The translations under genes and the position numbers were made by a program. From assembly GCF_028765345.1 (NCBI RefSeq), contig NZ_JARAJZ010000007.1, forward strand, positions 122,408-186,407: DNA of 64,000 nucleotides. The letters are read 5' to 3'. Positions 54,741-64,000 of this stretch are shown here, one piece after another. Position 1 is the first letter of the stretch. Each line of letters begins with the position of its first letter. Under the pieces are notes generated by a model. The model had not been told where the DNA came from. It saw only the letters and a list, made by a program, of their open reading frames with translations, and searched no databases. This DNA comes from Sporolactobacillus sp. CQH2019 (GTDB lineage: Bacteria > Bacillota > Bacilli > Bacillales > Sporolactobacillaceae).

Positions 54741-56213
54741 ATGGAGAGCAGGTTTGACGTGAGAAACGACAGAGATCTGACAATGTTGGTGGATTTCTAT
54801 GAGCTCACGATGGGAAACAGTTATCTGGAGGAAGGAGTGGGCGATCAGATCGTCTATTTTGATATGTATTTCCGCCGGGTACCTGACGGCGGCGGCTATT
54901 GTATCATGGCCGGCGTCGATCAGCTGATCGACTATTTAAAAAGTCTTTATTTCACGGAAGCTGATATCGATTATCTCAGGTCGACCGGCCAGTTTTCTGA
55001 GAAATTTTTGGATTATCTTGCGAATTTCAAGTTTTCCTGTGATGTCTGGGCGATTCCTGAAGGTTACCCGGTTTTTCCGAATGAGCCGCTTGTGACGGTC
55101 AGAGGCCCTGTCATACAGGCGCAGCTCCTGGAAACGATGGTGCTTGTCACCATCAATCACCAGACGCTGATTGCGACGAAAGCGAATCGGATTTGCCGGG
55201 TTGCCGGGAAGCGGCCGGTGATGGAATTCGGATCCAGACGGGCACAGGGTTATGACGGCGCGATTTACGGAGCACGGGCCGCGGTCATCGGGGGCTGCTC
55301 CGCCACGGCTAATACGCTGGCCGGAATGATGTTTGATATTCCTGTTTCGGGGACGATGGCGCACAGCTGGATCCAGCTGTTTGATAGTGAGCTGGACTCT
55401 TTCCGTGCCTGGGCGAATGCCTATCCGGACCAGTGCCTGCTTCTGATTGATACTTATAATGTGTTGAAATCCGGGCTGCCGAACGCGATCACCGTATTCC
55501 GCGAATTGAAAGAAAAGGGGCATAAGGCGCTTGGCATCCGGATTGATTCCGGAGATATTACTTATCTGACAAGAAAGGTCAGAAAAGCTTTGGATGAGGC
55601 CGGATTCCCGGATGCTATTATTGTCATTTCAAATTCACTGGACGAGCATATTATCAAGGATGTGCTTGCCGAGGGTGCCCGGATTAATTCTTTCGGTGTC
55701 GGTGAACGGCTGATTACGGCCAGGTCCGAACCGGTTTTCGGCGGCGTTTATAAAATGGTTGCCGTTGAAAAGGGCGGAAAAATTATTCCCCGTATAAAAA
55801 TCAGTGAAAATGAAGAAAAGATTACAAATCCCGGGTTTAAAAAAATCTACAGAATCTATGAAAAAGAGGCCGATAAAGCGATCGCCGATCTGATCTGCGA
55901 TCATGATGAATCGCTGGACGCCAGCCGGTCCCTGACCATTTTTGATCCCGTCTATACATGGAAAAAGAAAACCTTGACGAACTATAAGGTGGAACTGCTG
56001 CGCGAACAAATTTTCGACGGCGGCCGGCTCTGCTACAAGAGCCCTTCAGTGCGGGAGATACGAAAGATCGCGGGGGAACAGGTCGAACGGCAATGGGCCG
56101 AAGTGTTGCGTTTTGAAAATCCGCATAACTATTATGTGGATCTGTCCAGAAAGGTATGGGATACGAAACATCGTCTGCTGAACAGTTACTCGGAACAATT
56201 CAGCGGGAAATAA
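54741..56213 (+). CDS. pncB: Nicotinate phosphoribosyltransferase
   Basis: 490 aa from ATG 54741 (GGGGGAAAT upstream; the frame is open to 54639). It makes nicotinate mononucleotide from nicotinate, PRPP and ATP in NAD salvage. Signatures are DFYELTMGN, EFGSRRAQGYDGA, GTMAHSW, RIDSGDITYL and FGVGERLIT. The length equals Bacillus PncB (YueK, 490 aa). It stands alone with a terminator at 56381. Confidence 0.95.
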   Translation: MESRFDVRNDRDLTMLVDFYELTMGNSYLEEGVGDQIVYFDMYFRRVPDGGGYCIMAGVDQLIDYLKSLYFTEADIDYLRSTGQFSEKFLDYLANFKFSCDVWAIPEGYPVFPNEPLVTVRGPVIQAQLLETMVLVTINHQTLIATKANRICRVAGKRPVMEFGSRRAQGYDGAIYGARAAVIGGCSATANTLAGMMFDIPVSGTMAHSWIQLFDSELDSFRAWANAYPDQCLLLIDTYNVLKSGLPNAITVFRELKEKGHKALGIRIDSGDITYLTRKVRKALDEAGFPDAIIVISNSLDEHIIKDVLAEGARINSFGVGERLITARSEPVFGGVYKMVAVEKGGKIIPRIKISENEEKITNPGFKKIYRIYEKEADKAIADLICDHDESLDASRSLTIFDPVYTWKKKTLTNYKVELLREQIFDGGRLCYKSPSVREIRKIAGEQVERQWAEVLRFENPHNYYVDLSRKVWDTKHRLLNSYSEQFSGK

Positions 56214-56380
56214 GCAGGCGGCTTTCTGCGAAATGATGCGGTGCTTGTGAAATGTTTCAGTTCGGACGGATGATTAAATTCTTTTTGTGAAACATCTCAC
56301 AGAAAACAGCCAAGTTTTTTTATCAGCGAATGACGGAGCCGGCTTACGGATCAAGGCCGGCGAGAGGGTTCGAAGGTCGA

Positions 56381-56405
56381 GACGGCGGGGGAAGCCGTTT
56401 TTTTT
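56381..56405 (+). terminator. Terminator after pncB
   Basis: ACGGC pairs with GCCGT, followed by T8. Confidence 0.75.
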
Positions 56406-56489
56406 ACCTTGAGGTACGTGGATTGAAATCGATTCTATGCAATAGAATCGCGGCAGATAAAGATGGACCAAGCGAGGAGAGACTGGAAT

Positions 56490-57248
56490 TTGAAATTTTT
56501 ATCTTGGAATGTCAACGGCTTCCGCGCTCTGCAGAGAAAAATGGATCTGCCGGAGTGGCTGGAGAAGACGGGCGCGGATGCATTATGCATTCAGGAAACA
56601 AAGCTGCAGCGCGATCAGGTCGACGTGCAGATGCCCGGCTATTATCAGTTTTGGAATGATGCGGAAAGAAAGGGCTACTCAGGCACGGCCATTTTTACCA
56701 GAGAAGAGCCTTTGAATGTCGTCTACGGCATGGGGATTGAAAAGCATGATCACGAGGGCCGCGTCATCACGCTGGAATATGAATCGTTTTATTTGATCAC
56801 CGTTTACACGCCGAATGCACGCCGGGATCTGAAACGGCTGGGCTATCGGCTTGAATGGGGAGAAGATTTTGTCCATTTCATTTGCGGGCTGGACAGCCGG
56901 AAACCGGTTATTTTTTGCGGGGATCTGAACGTCGCCCACGAGAAAATTGACTTGAGAAATCCGAAAAGCAACATGAAAAACGCCGGATTCACGGCAGAAG
57001 AAAGAGAAGATTTTTCCCGGCTGCTGGCTGCGGGATTTTCCGATAGTTTCAGGTATCTTTATCCTGATCGGGAAGGTGCTTATTCATGGTGGTCCTACAT
57101 GGGAAATGCACGGAAGCGGAATATCGGATGGCGAATCGACTACTTTGTTGTTTCCGATCGCCTGACTTCAAAGGTGGAAGACGCCAAAATTTTAAGCGAT
57201 ATCCCCGGATCCGATCATTGTCCGGTGGAGCTTGATATCGCTCAATAA
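56490..57248 (+). CDS. exoA: Exodeoxyribonuclease III / AP endonuclease
   Basis: 252 aa from TTG 56490, which fits GAGGAGAG 8 nt upstream. It cleaves at abasic sites in base-excision repair. Catalytic motifs are [26 protein letters not shown] and GSDHCPV. The length equals Bacillus ExoA (252 aa). The family call is clear. Confidence 0.95.
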   Translation: MKFLSWNVNGFRALQRKMDLPEWLEKTGADALCIQETKLQRDQVDVQMPGYYQFWNDAERKGYSGTAIFTREEPLNVVYGMGIEKHDHEGRVITLEYESFYLITVYTPNARRDLKRLGYRLEWGEDFVHFICGLDSRKPVIFCGDLNVAHEKIDLRNPKSNMKNAGFTAEEREDFSRLLAAGFSDSFRYLYPDREGAYSWWSYMGNARKRNIGWRIDYFVVSDRLTSKVEDAKILSDIPGSDHCPVELDIAQ

Positions 57249-57251
57249 ACA

Positions 57252-57276
57252 GTCCCGGCTGTTTTCGCGCCGGGAC
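57252..57276 (+). terminator. Hairpin after exoA
   Basis: GTCCCGGC pairs with GCCGGGAC; only a short T run follows. Confidence 0.5.
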
Positions 57277-57393
57277 AGGGGACTTTTAAAGGCGGCAGCA
57301 GGGCATATCGTTGTTACCGAGTGGATGATTCATCTATAATAATCTTTGAGCAGTTTTTCTATCGATCATCTTCGGGAAGAGGGAATGTTATTG

Positions 57394-58515
57394 ATGTCAT
57401 CTTACAATGAATTATTTCAGCCGCTTGATCTGCCCAATGGTGTGCATCTTTCCAATCGGATCGCGATCGCACCGATGACGACCTGGTCGGGCAATCTGAA
57501 CGGTACCGTTTCCGACCAGGAGCTGGCCTACTATAAACGCCGTGCGGCGCTGGCCTCTTTGTTTGTTTCGGCCTGCATTGCCGTGTCGCCGACAGGGCTT
57601 GCCTTTGATCATCAGTTTATTGCTTTCGACGATGCCGTGCTTCCGAGATTGAAAAAACTGGCGGAAGCAATGAAATCCGGAGGAAGCAAAGCGATTCTGC
57701 AGATTCAGCACGGCGGCAGCGAGGCGGATAAAAATCTTGTCATCTTTGATCAGACAGTCAGTGCGAGTGCGGTGCCGTCCTTCTCAAAACCTGAAGAAGT
57801 ACCGGTTGCCTTGTCGGAGGAACAAATCGAGACGATTATCAAAGAATTCGGTTTTGCCGCAAGACAAGCCATCAGAGCCGGTTTTGACGGAATAGAGATT
57901 CATGGAGCGAATCATTATCTGATTCAGCAATTTGTATCCGCACACTTTAACCAGCGCAGCGATGAATGGGGCGGAACGCTCGATAAACGGCTCCGTTTTC
58001 CTTTCGCCGTTCTTGAAGAAGTGCAGTCGGTCGTCAAAAAATACGCTGACGATTCGTTTATTGTCGGCTATCGCTTCTCACCTGAAGAAATTCATCGTGC
58101 CTACGGATACAGTGTCGATGACACGCTGCATTTGGTCGACGGGCTGATCGAACGGGGCGTTCATTATCTTCATGCTTCGCAGCAGGATATCAAAACAACG
58201 CCGCACGGCAGTGAAGCGGGCAGTGAAACGATTGTTCATGAATTGGCGGAGCACATTCACGGCCGTGTTCCGCTGGTCGCGGTCGGAGGCATTCATTTGC
58301 CCGAAGAAGCGGTGAACGGTCTGAAGGACGGTGCCGATATCATAGCCCTCGGCCGCGAAGCCATCATGGATCCGGATTGGACGCAGAAAGTCCGCGATCA
58401 GCAGATTGATAAGATCGATGTGACCCTTTCTGCGTCGCGTCAAAAGGAACTGGTTGTACCCGATCGTCTTTGGAAGATCATCACTCAACCTTCGGGCTGG
58501 TTCCCGCTTGGTTAA
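57394..58515 (+). CDS. Old yellow enzyme-type flavin oxidoreductase
   Basis: 373 aa from ATG 57394 (AAGAGGG about 10 nt upstream; ATG 57385 is in frame). The TIM barrel binds FMN: IAPMTTWS, QIQHGGS, the substrate-binding pair HGANHYLIQQF, and the phosphate loop GGIHLPEEA...ALGREAI. It resembles NADH:flavin oxidoreductases such as YqiG, which reduce activated C=C bonds of enones. A conserved tail FPLG closes it. Single gene. Confidence 0.92.
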   Translation: MSSYNELFQPLDLPNGVHLSNRIAIAPMTTWSGNLNGTVSDQELAYYKRRAALASLFVSACIAVSPTGLAFDHQFIAFDDAVLPRLKKLAEAMKSGGSKAILQIQHGGSEADKNLVIFDQTVSASAVPSFSKPEEVPVALSEEQIETIIKEFGFAARQAIRAGFDGIEIHGANHYLIQQFVSAHFNQRSDEWGGTLDKRLRFPFAVLEEVQSVVKKYADDSFIVGYRFSPEEIHRAYGYSVDDTLHLVDGLIERGVHYLHASQQDIKTTPHGSEAGSETIVHELAEHIHGRVPLVAVGGIHLPEEAVNGLKDGADIIALGREAIMDPDWTQKVRDQQIDKIDVTLSASRQKELVVPDRLWKIITQPSGWFPLG

Positions 58516-58551
58516 GAAAAGAGCCGCTCAATAGCGGGATCCGTCTGGTAA

Positions 58552-58592
58552 AAATGCATCGGAAAGCATTCGCTTTCCGGTGCATTCTATTT
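58552..58592 (+). terminator. Intrinsic terminator after the OYE gene
   Basis: AATGCATCGGAAAGC pairs with GCTTTCCGGTGCATT (one G-T), followed by CTATTTTAG. Confidence 0.75.
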
Positions 58593-58732
58593 TAGAAGCC
58601 AGCCGCCAAGCACGTAAAGTCATACAGGACTTCCACACCCGGTGTTATTCATGTTTTTACGGCAGAACGATTCGATAAATCTGAAGAGAGGCTGGAGGAC
58701 AGTGCAGAGGGACCCCGGATCTTGATAATCAC

Positions 58733-58774
58733 AGGGGCATCTCACCGATCGATCTCCGACGGCGCGATGCCCCT
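58733..58774. other. Hairpin in the OYE/ADH intergenic region
   Basis: AGGGGCATC pairs with GATGCCCCT. Its right arm with its neighbourhood (GACGGCGCGATGCCCC) is much like that of the hairpin at 19976, suggesting a short repeated hairpin. The rest of 58593-58853 is empty. Confidence 0.45.
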
Positions 58775-58853
58775 TCATTTCATAGAATACAGCCGCTTAC
58801 TGTGGTCCGGGCATTTCACATTCGCCCGGATCATAATTCTTTGTAAGCGCTCC

Positions 58854-59981
58854 TTAATTGGATAAATCTCTGATTTTGTAATGATTTTTTCCCGCCCAGT
58901 CTTCAAGTTGAAGTATCGCATCCAGCACATTCTGAGCAGTGATGTTCAGCGGATGAAGATGGATCAGGGCCTTTGGCCTGACTGTCTCGTCTGCAATCAC
59001 CCGCAGCTCGCTTTGTGAAAGCGAATCCAGATTGAGATCTGCTAGTGAAATCGGAAGGTTGAAAGATTTGTAAAAGGGAAGAAGGCGTTCCATTTCATCC
59101 CATTTATTTTCGATGACCAGCTGAACCATGATCCCGTAAGCAACCTTGATTCCGTGCAGGAACTGATGCGTTTCCGGGCGTGCCGTGATGGCATCGTGAA
59201 TCGAGTGAGCTGCCGTTGCACGGCCGTATTCATCGCCGAAACCTCCGACCAGCCCGCCTGCCATTATGTTTGTTTCCATGACGTTGATCCATTCATCGGA
59301 CAGCCGGCCGTTCTTCATGTCATCGATCGCTTGTTCGGCAAATTTCAAAGGGATATCGCGGCACAGCCGGGCAGCTTCCCGGGAAAGTCTCAGAGCCAGC
59401 CGATTTTTAGCTGTGTGTGTCAGCAGAAAATCCGATTCATACCATTTTGCGAGGGTATCGGCAACGCCGGCGATAAAGTAATCAAGCGGCGAATCGAGAA
59501 TCACTCTTGGTTCGACAAGTACGAGACTTGACGAATGGGGGTAAATTTCATGGCCGATTGAGGCGCCGCTGTCCGTGTACAGGACGCTCAGAGGAGACCA
59601 TGCCGCACAATTGCTGGCCATGGTCGGCAGGAGAATCACGGGAAACGAGCCGGCCTTATAGCCTGCAGCCTTAGCAGTGTCCAGGACCTTTCCGCCGCCC
59701 AGTCCGATGATCCCGTCGACCCGTTCTTCTTTCATGATGCCGATTACCCGGCTGATTTCGTTTTTTGAACATTCTCCCCCGAACGGTACATCGACCGTTG
59801 CAATGCCCGCTTCTGACAGATCGGGCAAATAGCGGCGTGCTTTCTGCAGCGCCTTTGTGCCGTGCAGAAAAAGGACGCGTTTGATAAAACGGGCCCTCAA
59901 TCCGTCAGCCAACCGATCATAGGCATTTATTTCCGAGACATATTCCTGCGGGGCAATTCTTTGTACGAACTGTAGTGGCAT
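58854..59981 (-). CDS. Iron-containing alcohol dehydrogenase, glycerol-dehydrogenase-like
   Basis: 375 aa from ATG 59981 (AAGGAGAGAGG upstream; the frame runs on to 60032). The NAD-binding GLGGGKVLDTAK loop and the metal-ligand regions SIHDAITARPETHQFLHG are present. It is like GldA and the hydroxycarboxylate dehydrogenases (YbdH/HcxA). The substrate is probably a small hydroxy compound. Divergent from acsA with 257 bp between. Confidence 0.88.
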   Translation of the reverse strand: MPLQFVQRIAPQEYVSEINAYDRLADGLRARFIKRVLFLHGTKALQKARRYLPDLSEAGIATVDVPFGGECSKNEISRVIGIMKEERVDGIIGLGGGKVLDTAKAAGYKAGSFPVILLPTMASNCAAWSPLSVLYTDSGASIGHEIYPHSSSLVLVEPRVILDSPLDYFIAGVADTLAKWYESDFLLTHTAKNRLALRLSREAARLCRDIPLKFAEQAIDDMKNGRLSDEWINVMETNIMAGGLVGGFGDEYGRATAAHSIHDAITARPETHQFLHGIKVAYGIMVQLVIENKWDEMERLLPFYKSFNLPISLADLNLDSLSQSELRVIADETVRPKALIHLHPLNITAQNVLDAILQLEDWAGKNHYKIRDLSN

Positions 59982-60152
59982 CGTCAAACCTCTCTCCTTA
60001 TCTATGCAAACTAGCTGACTATGTAATACCAAGTAAGATTAGGTTGTTAATTTAAGTGAATTAATTGTATACGGATTCATAAATTATGTCAATTTTAAAC
60101 AGGTTTTTGAAAGACTGTGCCCGAATTGGGCGGACGCGTTGAGTCGTTCTTT

Positions 60153-60181
60153 TTGATAAAAAGAACATTCCATCGTATAAT
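60153..60181 (+). promoter_or_regulatory. Sigma-A promoter of acsA
   Basis: TTGATA (60153-60158), a 17-bp spacer and TATAAT (60176-60181). Confidence 0.8.
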
Positions 60182-60183
60182 GA

Positions 60184-60197
60184 TGAAAGCGCTTAAT
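60184..60197 (+). promoter_or_regulatory. cre site in the acsA promoter
   Basis: TGAAAGCGCTTAAT matches 12 of 14 cre positions and starts 3 bp after the -10. It agrees with the known CcpA repression of acsA in Bacillus. Confidence 0.65.
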
Positions 60198-60238
60198 GTG
60201 ACAATTCTGTGACAATTATATCGACTGGAGGTAACTAG

Positions 60239-61960
60239 ATGTTAGATCATTTTGTCTTACCGGCCGACCACGGAACACATGTCCTTGATGATGTTGAAAA
60301 GCTGCGGGAGACTTTTGACTGGCGCCAGGCGGAGACTTTTTTCAGCTGGTATAAGACCGGAAAAATCAATGCTGCCTATGAAGCTATTGATCGGCACGTT
60401 GAGGACGGCAAGGGTGATAAAATTGCGCTTTATTATTCAGATCAGGACAGGGATGAATCTTTTACTTTTTCGGAAATGAAGCTTCTGAGCGATCAGGCCG
60501 CCGCTGTTCTAAAACAGGAAGCGGAAGTCAACAAAGGGGATCGTGTTTTTATTTTTATGCCGAGGTCGCCGGAACTCTATGAACTGTTTTTAGGAACAAT
60601 TAAAGCCGGTGCGATTGTCGGTCCGCTGTTCGAAGCATTCATGGAGGCGGCGGTTAAAGACCGTCTTGAGGACAGTGAGGCGAAGGTGCTCTGCACGACA
60701 CCGGAACTTCTGAGCCGGGTTCCCTACAAAGCCCTTCCCCATCTTAAACACATTGTCCTGTTCGGCGACTCAATCAAGGAAGACGGCTACTTTATTGATT
60801 TTAACAAGGCCATGGCCCGTGTAAATGAGCCTTTTTCCATTGAATGGATGGATAAGGAAGACGGTCTGATTCTGCACTATACTTCCGGATCGACGGGAAA
60901 ACCGAAAGGCGTCCTGCATGTCCATCAGGCGATGGTTCAGCATGCGCAGACCGGCCGGTGGGTGCTCGATCTCAAGGAGGACGATATTTACTGGTGCACG
61001 GCCGATCCCGGCTGGGTGACCGGGACATCCTACGGTGTATTCGCGCCGTGGCTGAACGGAGCGACCAATGTCATCCGCGGCGGCCGCTTCAGCCCGGAGG
61101 ACTGGTATCAAACCATTGAGAAGTACAAAGTGACGGTCTGGTACAGTGCGCCGACAGCCTTCCGCATGCTGATGAGCGCCGGAAAAGATTTGGCGGAAAA
61201 ACATGATCTGTCGAGTCTGCGCCATATTCTGAGTGTCGGGGAACCGCTCAATCCGGAGGTTGTAAAATGGGGTTGGGAAGTCTACAAAAAGCGGATTCAT
61301 GACACGTGGTGGATGACGGAAACGGGGGCTCAGCTGATCTGCAATTATCCGTCGCTCGATATCAAGGCCGGATCGATGGGAAAACCGATTCCGGGGGTTA
61401 TTGCCGCCATCATCGACGATAACGGCCGGGAGCTTCCTCCGAATACAATGGGCAATCTGGCGATCAAAAAAGGGTGGCCGTCCATGATGCGGGCGATCTG
61501 GAATAATCCGGAAAAATATGATTCCTATTTCACGGCAAACGGATGGTATGTATCCGGAGACTCTGCCTATATGGATGAAGACGGCTACTTCTGGTTCCAG
61601 GGAAGAGTGGATGATGTAATTATGACGAGCGGGGAGCGGATCGGTCCTTTTGAAGTTGAAAGCAAGCTGGTCGAACATCCGGCAGTTTCCGAGGCCGGAG
61701 TGATTGGTATCCCCGATCCGATCCGCGGCGAAATCATTAAGGCCTTTATCTCCTTGAGAGAAGGATTCGAAGCGAATGAAAAATTGAAAGAAGATATCTA
61801 TCATTTTGTAAAAAACGGCCTGGCCGCCCATGCTGCGCCGAGGCAGATTGCCTTCAAGGATAAGCTGCCGAAAACGCGCAGCGGGAAGATCATGCGCCGC
61901 GTACTGAAAGCCTGGGAACTTAATTTGCCGACAGGAGACCTGTCAACGCTTGAAGATTGA
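60239..61960 (+). CDS. acsA: Acetyl-CoA synthetase
   Basis: 573 aa with GGAGG 7 nt upstream; Bacillus AcsA is 572 aa. It forms acetyl-CoA from acetate, ATP and CoA. The P-loop is TSGSTGKPKG (about 215), then WWMTETG, SGDSAYMDEDGY and the lysine PKTRSGKIMRR, which Bacillus acetylates to control activity. Promoter and cre site lie directly upstream. No acuABC genes are visible next to it. Confidence 0.95.
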   Translation: MLDHFVLPADHGTHVLDDVEKLRETFDWRQAETFFSWYKTGKINAAYEAIDRHVEDGKGDKIALYYSDQDRDESFTFSEMKLLSDQAAAVLKQEAEVNKGDRVFIFMPRSPELYELFLGTIKAGAIVGPLFEAFMEAAVKDRLEDSEAKVLCTTPELLSRVPYKALPHLKHIVLFGDSIKEDGYFIDFNKAMARVNEPFSIEWMDKEDGLILHYTSGSTGKPKGVLHVHQAMVQHAQTGRWVLDLKEDDIYWCTADPGWVTGTSYGVFAPWLNGATNVIRGGRFSPEDWYQTIEKYKVTVWYSAPTAFRMLMSAGKDLAEKHDLSSLRHILSVGEPLNPEVVKWGWEVYKKRIHDTWWMTETGAQLICNYPSLDIKAGSMGKPIPGVIAAIIDDNGRELPPNTMGNLAIKKGWPSMMRAIWNNPEKYDSYFTANGWYVSGDSAYMDEDGYFWFQGRVDDVIMTSGERIGPFEVESKLVEHPAVSEAGVIGIPDPIRGEIIKAFISLREGFEANEKLKEDIYHFVKNGLAAHAAPRQIAFKDKLPKTRSGKIMRRVLKAWELNLPTGDLSTLED

Positions 61961-62051
61961 TTGTCCTCCGCCGCTTCTTCATCTAACAGCGGTATTTTCA
62001 GAGATCTGCCGAAACTTATTATTAGATGGGTTGATTTGAAAAAACGTTTAT

Positions 62052-62079
62052 GACGCCGCCAGGCGCCTTTTTTTTAACT
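62052..62079 (+). terminator. Weak terminator-like hairpin with long T run
   Basis: CGCC/GGCG arms and a T9 run, between acsA and the dehydrogenase. Confidence 0.4.
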
Positions 62080-62240
62080 TTTTAGCGCTCCGCGGCACGA
62101 ATTCCTTTTTAAGAGTCCGTTTTAATAGATTAGAAACGGTGAAATATTCTATAATGAAGCGGGAAACCAAAGAAATGCCGCGAGGAACAGGAGTTTTAAA
62201 AGAAATCAAGCGGGAAAACGAGGCGAAGGGAGAACAAACA

Positions 62241-63203
62241 ATGGCCAAAAAAGAGGTCGTATTCGGAATCGATGAGAAATTTAATCTGCCGGATTCTTTA
62301 AGGGAGAAAATAAAAGAAGAATTCACAGATGTTTTTCATTTCGTTGAAGTAAACGGCGACGGTGAGTTAGGCCGGCTGGCCGACCCCGATGTTTTCATCG
62401 GCTGGCCGAGCGACAAAATGCTCCGGGTTATGCCCAATCTGCATTGGCTGCAGCTGCCGAGCGCGGGAGCGAATCATTATTCGGATCATCCGCTGCTGGC
62501 GGATCATGTGGTGATAACGAATGCCAGCGGTGTCTATGGTGTATCGGGTGCCGAACATATTCTTGCATTAATTCTTGCCTTTGCCAGAGGACTGCCTGTA
62601 CATATAGGCCAGACGGCGAAACATATCTGGCAGCCGTACGAACGCCCTGTTCTGATCGAGGGGGCGACGGTGGGAATCATCGGACTTGGCGACATCGGTT
62701 CGGAAGCTGCTGTTCGTCTGAAAGCATTCGGAGCGCATGTCATCGGAGTCAGGCGGCACGTTCATGACAAACCGGATTTTGTCGACGCGCTTTATGAAAT
62801 GGATGAGATGAATCAGGTGCTGGGCAAGAGTGATTTTGTTGTTAATGTGCTCCCGCAGACGGATGAAACGGAAGGGCTGTTTGATTCCGAACGGCTTTCC
62901 TGCATGAAGCCGGGTGCCTTTTTTATTAATGTAGGCAGGGGACAGACAGTCGATGAACGGGCCCTGGCTCTTGCGCTCAGAAACGGGAGGCTCGGGGGCG
63001 CGGGCCTTGACGTCACTTATGAAGAACCTCTGCCGAAAACGAGTGAATTATGGGATCTGCCGAACATCGTGATTACGTCCCACTCTCTCGGCCTTTCTCC
63101 GGAAAGGCTGGAAAAACTTGCTGCTTTGATCAGCCGGAATCTCAGAAATTACCAGGACGGGAAGCCGCTTGTCAATGTCGTTAACCGAAAACTCGGTTAT
63201 TAA
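62241..63203 (+). CDS. D-2-hydroxyacid dehydrogenase
   Basis: 320 aa from ATG 62241 (AAGGGAG upstream; the frame is open to 62139). It reduces a 2-oxoacid with NAD(P)H. The coenzyme loop is IGLGDIGSEA, the catalytic arginine in NVGRGQT, glutamate in DVTYEEPLP and histidine in TSHSLG. The R/E/H set is complete. It resembles the broad phosphoglycerate-dehydrogenase-like/2-ketogluconate-reductase group more than D-lactate dehydrogenases. The exact substrate is unknown. Confidence 0.9.
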   Translation: MAKKEVVFGIDEKFNLPDSLREKIKEEFTDVFHFVEVNGDGELGRLADPDVFIGWPSDKMLRVMPNLHWLQLPSAGANHYSDHPLLADHVVITNASGVYGVSGAEHILALILAFARGLPVHIGQTAKHIWQPYERPVLIEGATVGIIGLGDIGSEAAVRLKAFGAHVIGVRRHVHDKPDFVDALYEMDEMNQVLGKSDFVVNVLPQTDETEGLFDSERLSCMKPGAFFINVGRGQTVDERALALALRNGRLGGAGLDVTYEEPLPKTSELWDLPNIVITSHSLGLSPERLEKLAALISRNLRNYQDGKPLVNVVNRKLGY

Positions 63204-63244
63204 TCCGGGCCTGCTATTTCAGAAAAAAGATGGCGTATTTTATG

Positions 63245-63281
63245 AAAAAAGACCGAAGAACAGACACTTCGGTCTTTTTTT
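63245..63281 (+). terminator. Intrinsic terminator after the dehydrogenase
   Basis: AAAAGACCGAAG pairs with CTTCGGTCTTTT around an 8-nt loop, followed by a T run; it may serve the convergent gene too. Confidence 0.85.
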
Positions 63282-63309
63282 CAGGCCCTGAAAAATGCCG
63301 GCACCGGTT

Positions 63310-64000
63310 TTAACGAGCCGCCTGCTTCGCCGCTCCGCCGTCCGGCGCGTTTTCCGGAGCCAGCTGATAGAGCAGGCCTGTCGTACTGGAACCGAGTCCC
63401 CGGCCGCGGCTCTTTTTCACGGTGACTGCTGAATCTTCCCACATTGAGGTCGGAATCAGCCGGCCGTTCTTCTCGATCCATTTAATGATCGGAGTCTGCT
63501 GCGCTCTGTTGTTTGCCGGAAGATAAAAATAATGAATCTGTCCTTTTTTGACGAGCTGGGTCAGCCTGCCCGGGCTTAATATCGGGTCGGTTCCGTTGTA
63601 ACCGCCGATTGCCATGACGGCCTTTCCCGTTTTTATAATGTATGGGGCGGCTGTCGGCGCATCCGTTGTTCCAAACAGGTAAGTCGTTCCGGACTCATGT
63701 TTGTTCAGGTAACGGATTAATCCGGGGTCGATATGGTTATTGGATAAGCCGCTTGCCGTTTTTTTAAGCGAAAGCTGAGGCCCGGCTTCGGGAAGGGCGT
63801 TGTTGCCGCCGAATAGAATAGGCGTCACAGCCCAGCAAAGCGGAAAGAAGACAAGAAACCCGATAAGAGCCGCTATCTGGAAGCGGCCGGGCCTGTGGAT
63901 CCGGCCGCGTTTTTTCCGCTTATACAGAGCGTACGATATCATGATTCCTGCCGCCGCCATGAGCATTCCCGGCAGTTTAAAATAGTACCCGACGAACAGG
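63310..64000 (-). CDS. C-terminal part of a GT39/ArnT-like membrane glycosyltransferase (YkcB-like), cut by the window edge
   Basis: The frame is open to position 64000, so the start lies outside. About 229 residues are visible: two helices (MLMAAAGIMISYALY and IGFLVFFPLCWAVTPILFG), then an extracellular domain with LPEAGPQ, TYLFGTTDAPTAAPYI, AIGGYNGTDP and IHYFYLP. This matches the C-terminal domain of YkcB-type mannosyltransferase-like proteins of Bacilli. They use polyprenyl-phosphate sugars at the outer membrane face. The target is unknown. Confidence 0.8.
   Translation of the reverse strand, partial: LFVGYYFKLPGMLMAAAGIMISYALYKRKKRGRIHRPGRFQIAALIGFLVFFPLCWAVTPILFGGNNALPEAGPQLSLKKTASGLSNNHIDPGLIRYLNKHESGTTYLFGTTDAPTAAPYIIKTGKAVMAIGGYNGTDPILSPGRLTQLVKKGQIHYFYLPANNRAQQTPIIKWIEKNGRLIPTSMWEDSAVTVKKSRGRGLGSSTTGLLYQLAPENAPDGGAAKQAAR

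Overview
This 64 kb window comes from a Bacillales-type Firmicute. The Shine-Dalgarno sequences are strong AGGAGG types, starts use ATG, GTG and TTG, and intrinsic terminators are frequent. It carries a c-di-AMP (ydaO) riboswitch on a KimA potassium importer, MurT/GatD, an LCP-family wall protein, a WalR-type box, an MhqR operator system, CcpA cre-like sites and a squalene-hopene cyclase. Moderate GC plus hopanoid, fatty-acid and menaquinone-linked genes would fit Sporolactobacillaceae or a relative, but that family placement is a guess.

Layout. 0-10 kb: 3' part of an FadE acyl-CoA dehydrogenase, a DsbB/BdbC thiol oxidase, a divergent AraC regulator/EamA exporter pair, a peroxiredoxin, a membrane protein, squalene-hopene cyclase, and small membrane and TetR genes. 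10-15 kb: a SHOCT protein, a NicO Ni/Co transporter whose likely start is out of frame across a T7 run, and a domain-permuted GH3 glycosidase. 15-20 kb: etfB-etfA plus a membrane Fe-S ETF:menaquinone oxidoreductase, the electron exit for beta-oxidation. 20.5-21.6 kb: an LCP enzyme.

22-39 kb is the most unusual region. One operon (acyl-CoA dehydrogenase, etfB, etfA, fixC, fixX) is followed by a LysR gene. Divergent from LysR runs a second run of genes: acyl-CoA dehydrogenase, a short orphan ETF-beta-like protein, YdiB-type quinate/shikimate dehydrogenase, type I dehydroquinate dehydratase, two MFS carriers, coaD and a FadK-like acyl-CoA ligase. A CoA transferase lies just beyond. The content mirrors the poorly understood E. 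coli ydi locus (ydiM/N-ydiB-aroD-ydiF-ydiO-ydiQRST-fadK). I infer a quinate/shikimate (cyclohexane-carboxylate type) CoA-thioester redox pathway, with alicyclic acids taken up, activated and reduced or oxidised through Etf/FixCX, under LysR and CcpA control.

39-64 kb: a sulfolipid-type operon (sqdB, GT4, gtrA); an MhqD-DUF896-MhqA triple in-frame fusion with MarR/MhqR and two matching operators; an NlpC/P60-LysM wall hydrolase; murT-gatD; two small genes; kimA with riboswitch; a Cof phosphatase; pncB; exoA; an OYE-type reductase; an iron-type alcohol dehydrogenase; acsA with promoter and cre; a D-2-hydroxyacid dehydrogenase; and the 3' end of a YkcB-like glycosyltransferase. Three copies of a roughly 200-300 bp intergenic repeat lie at about 4.6, 8.6 and 42.8 kb. 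I saw no tRNA, rRNA, CRISPR array, transposase or phage gene.
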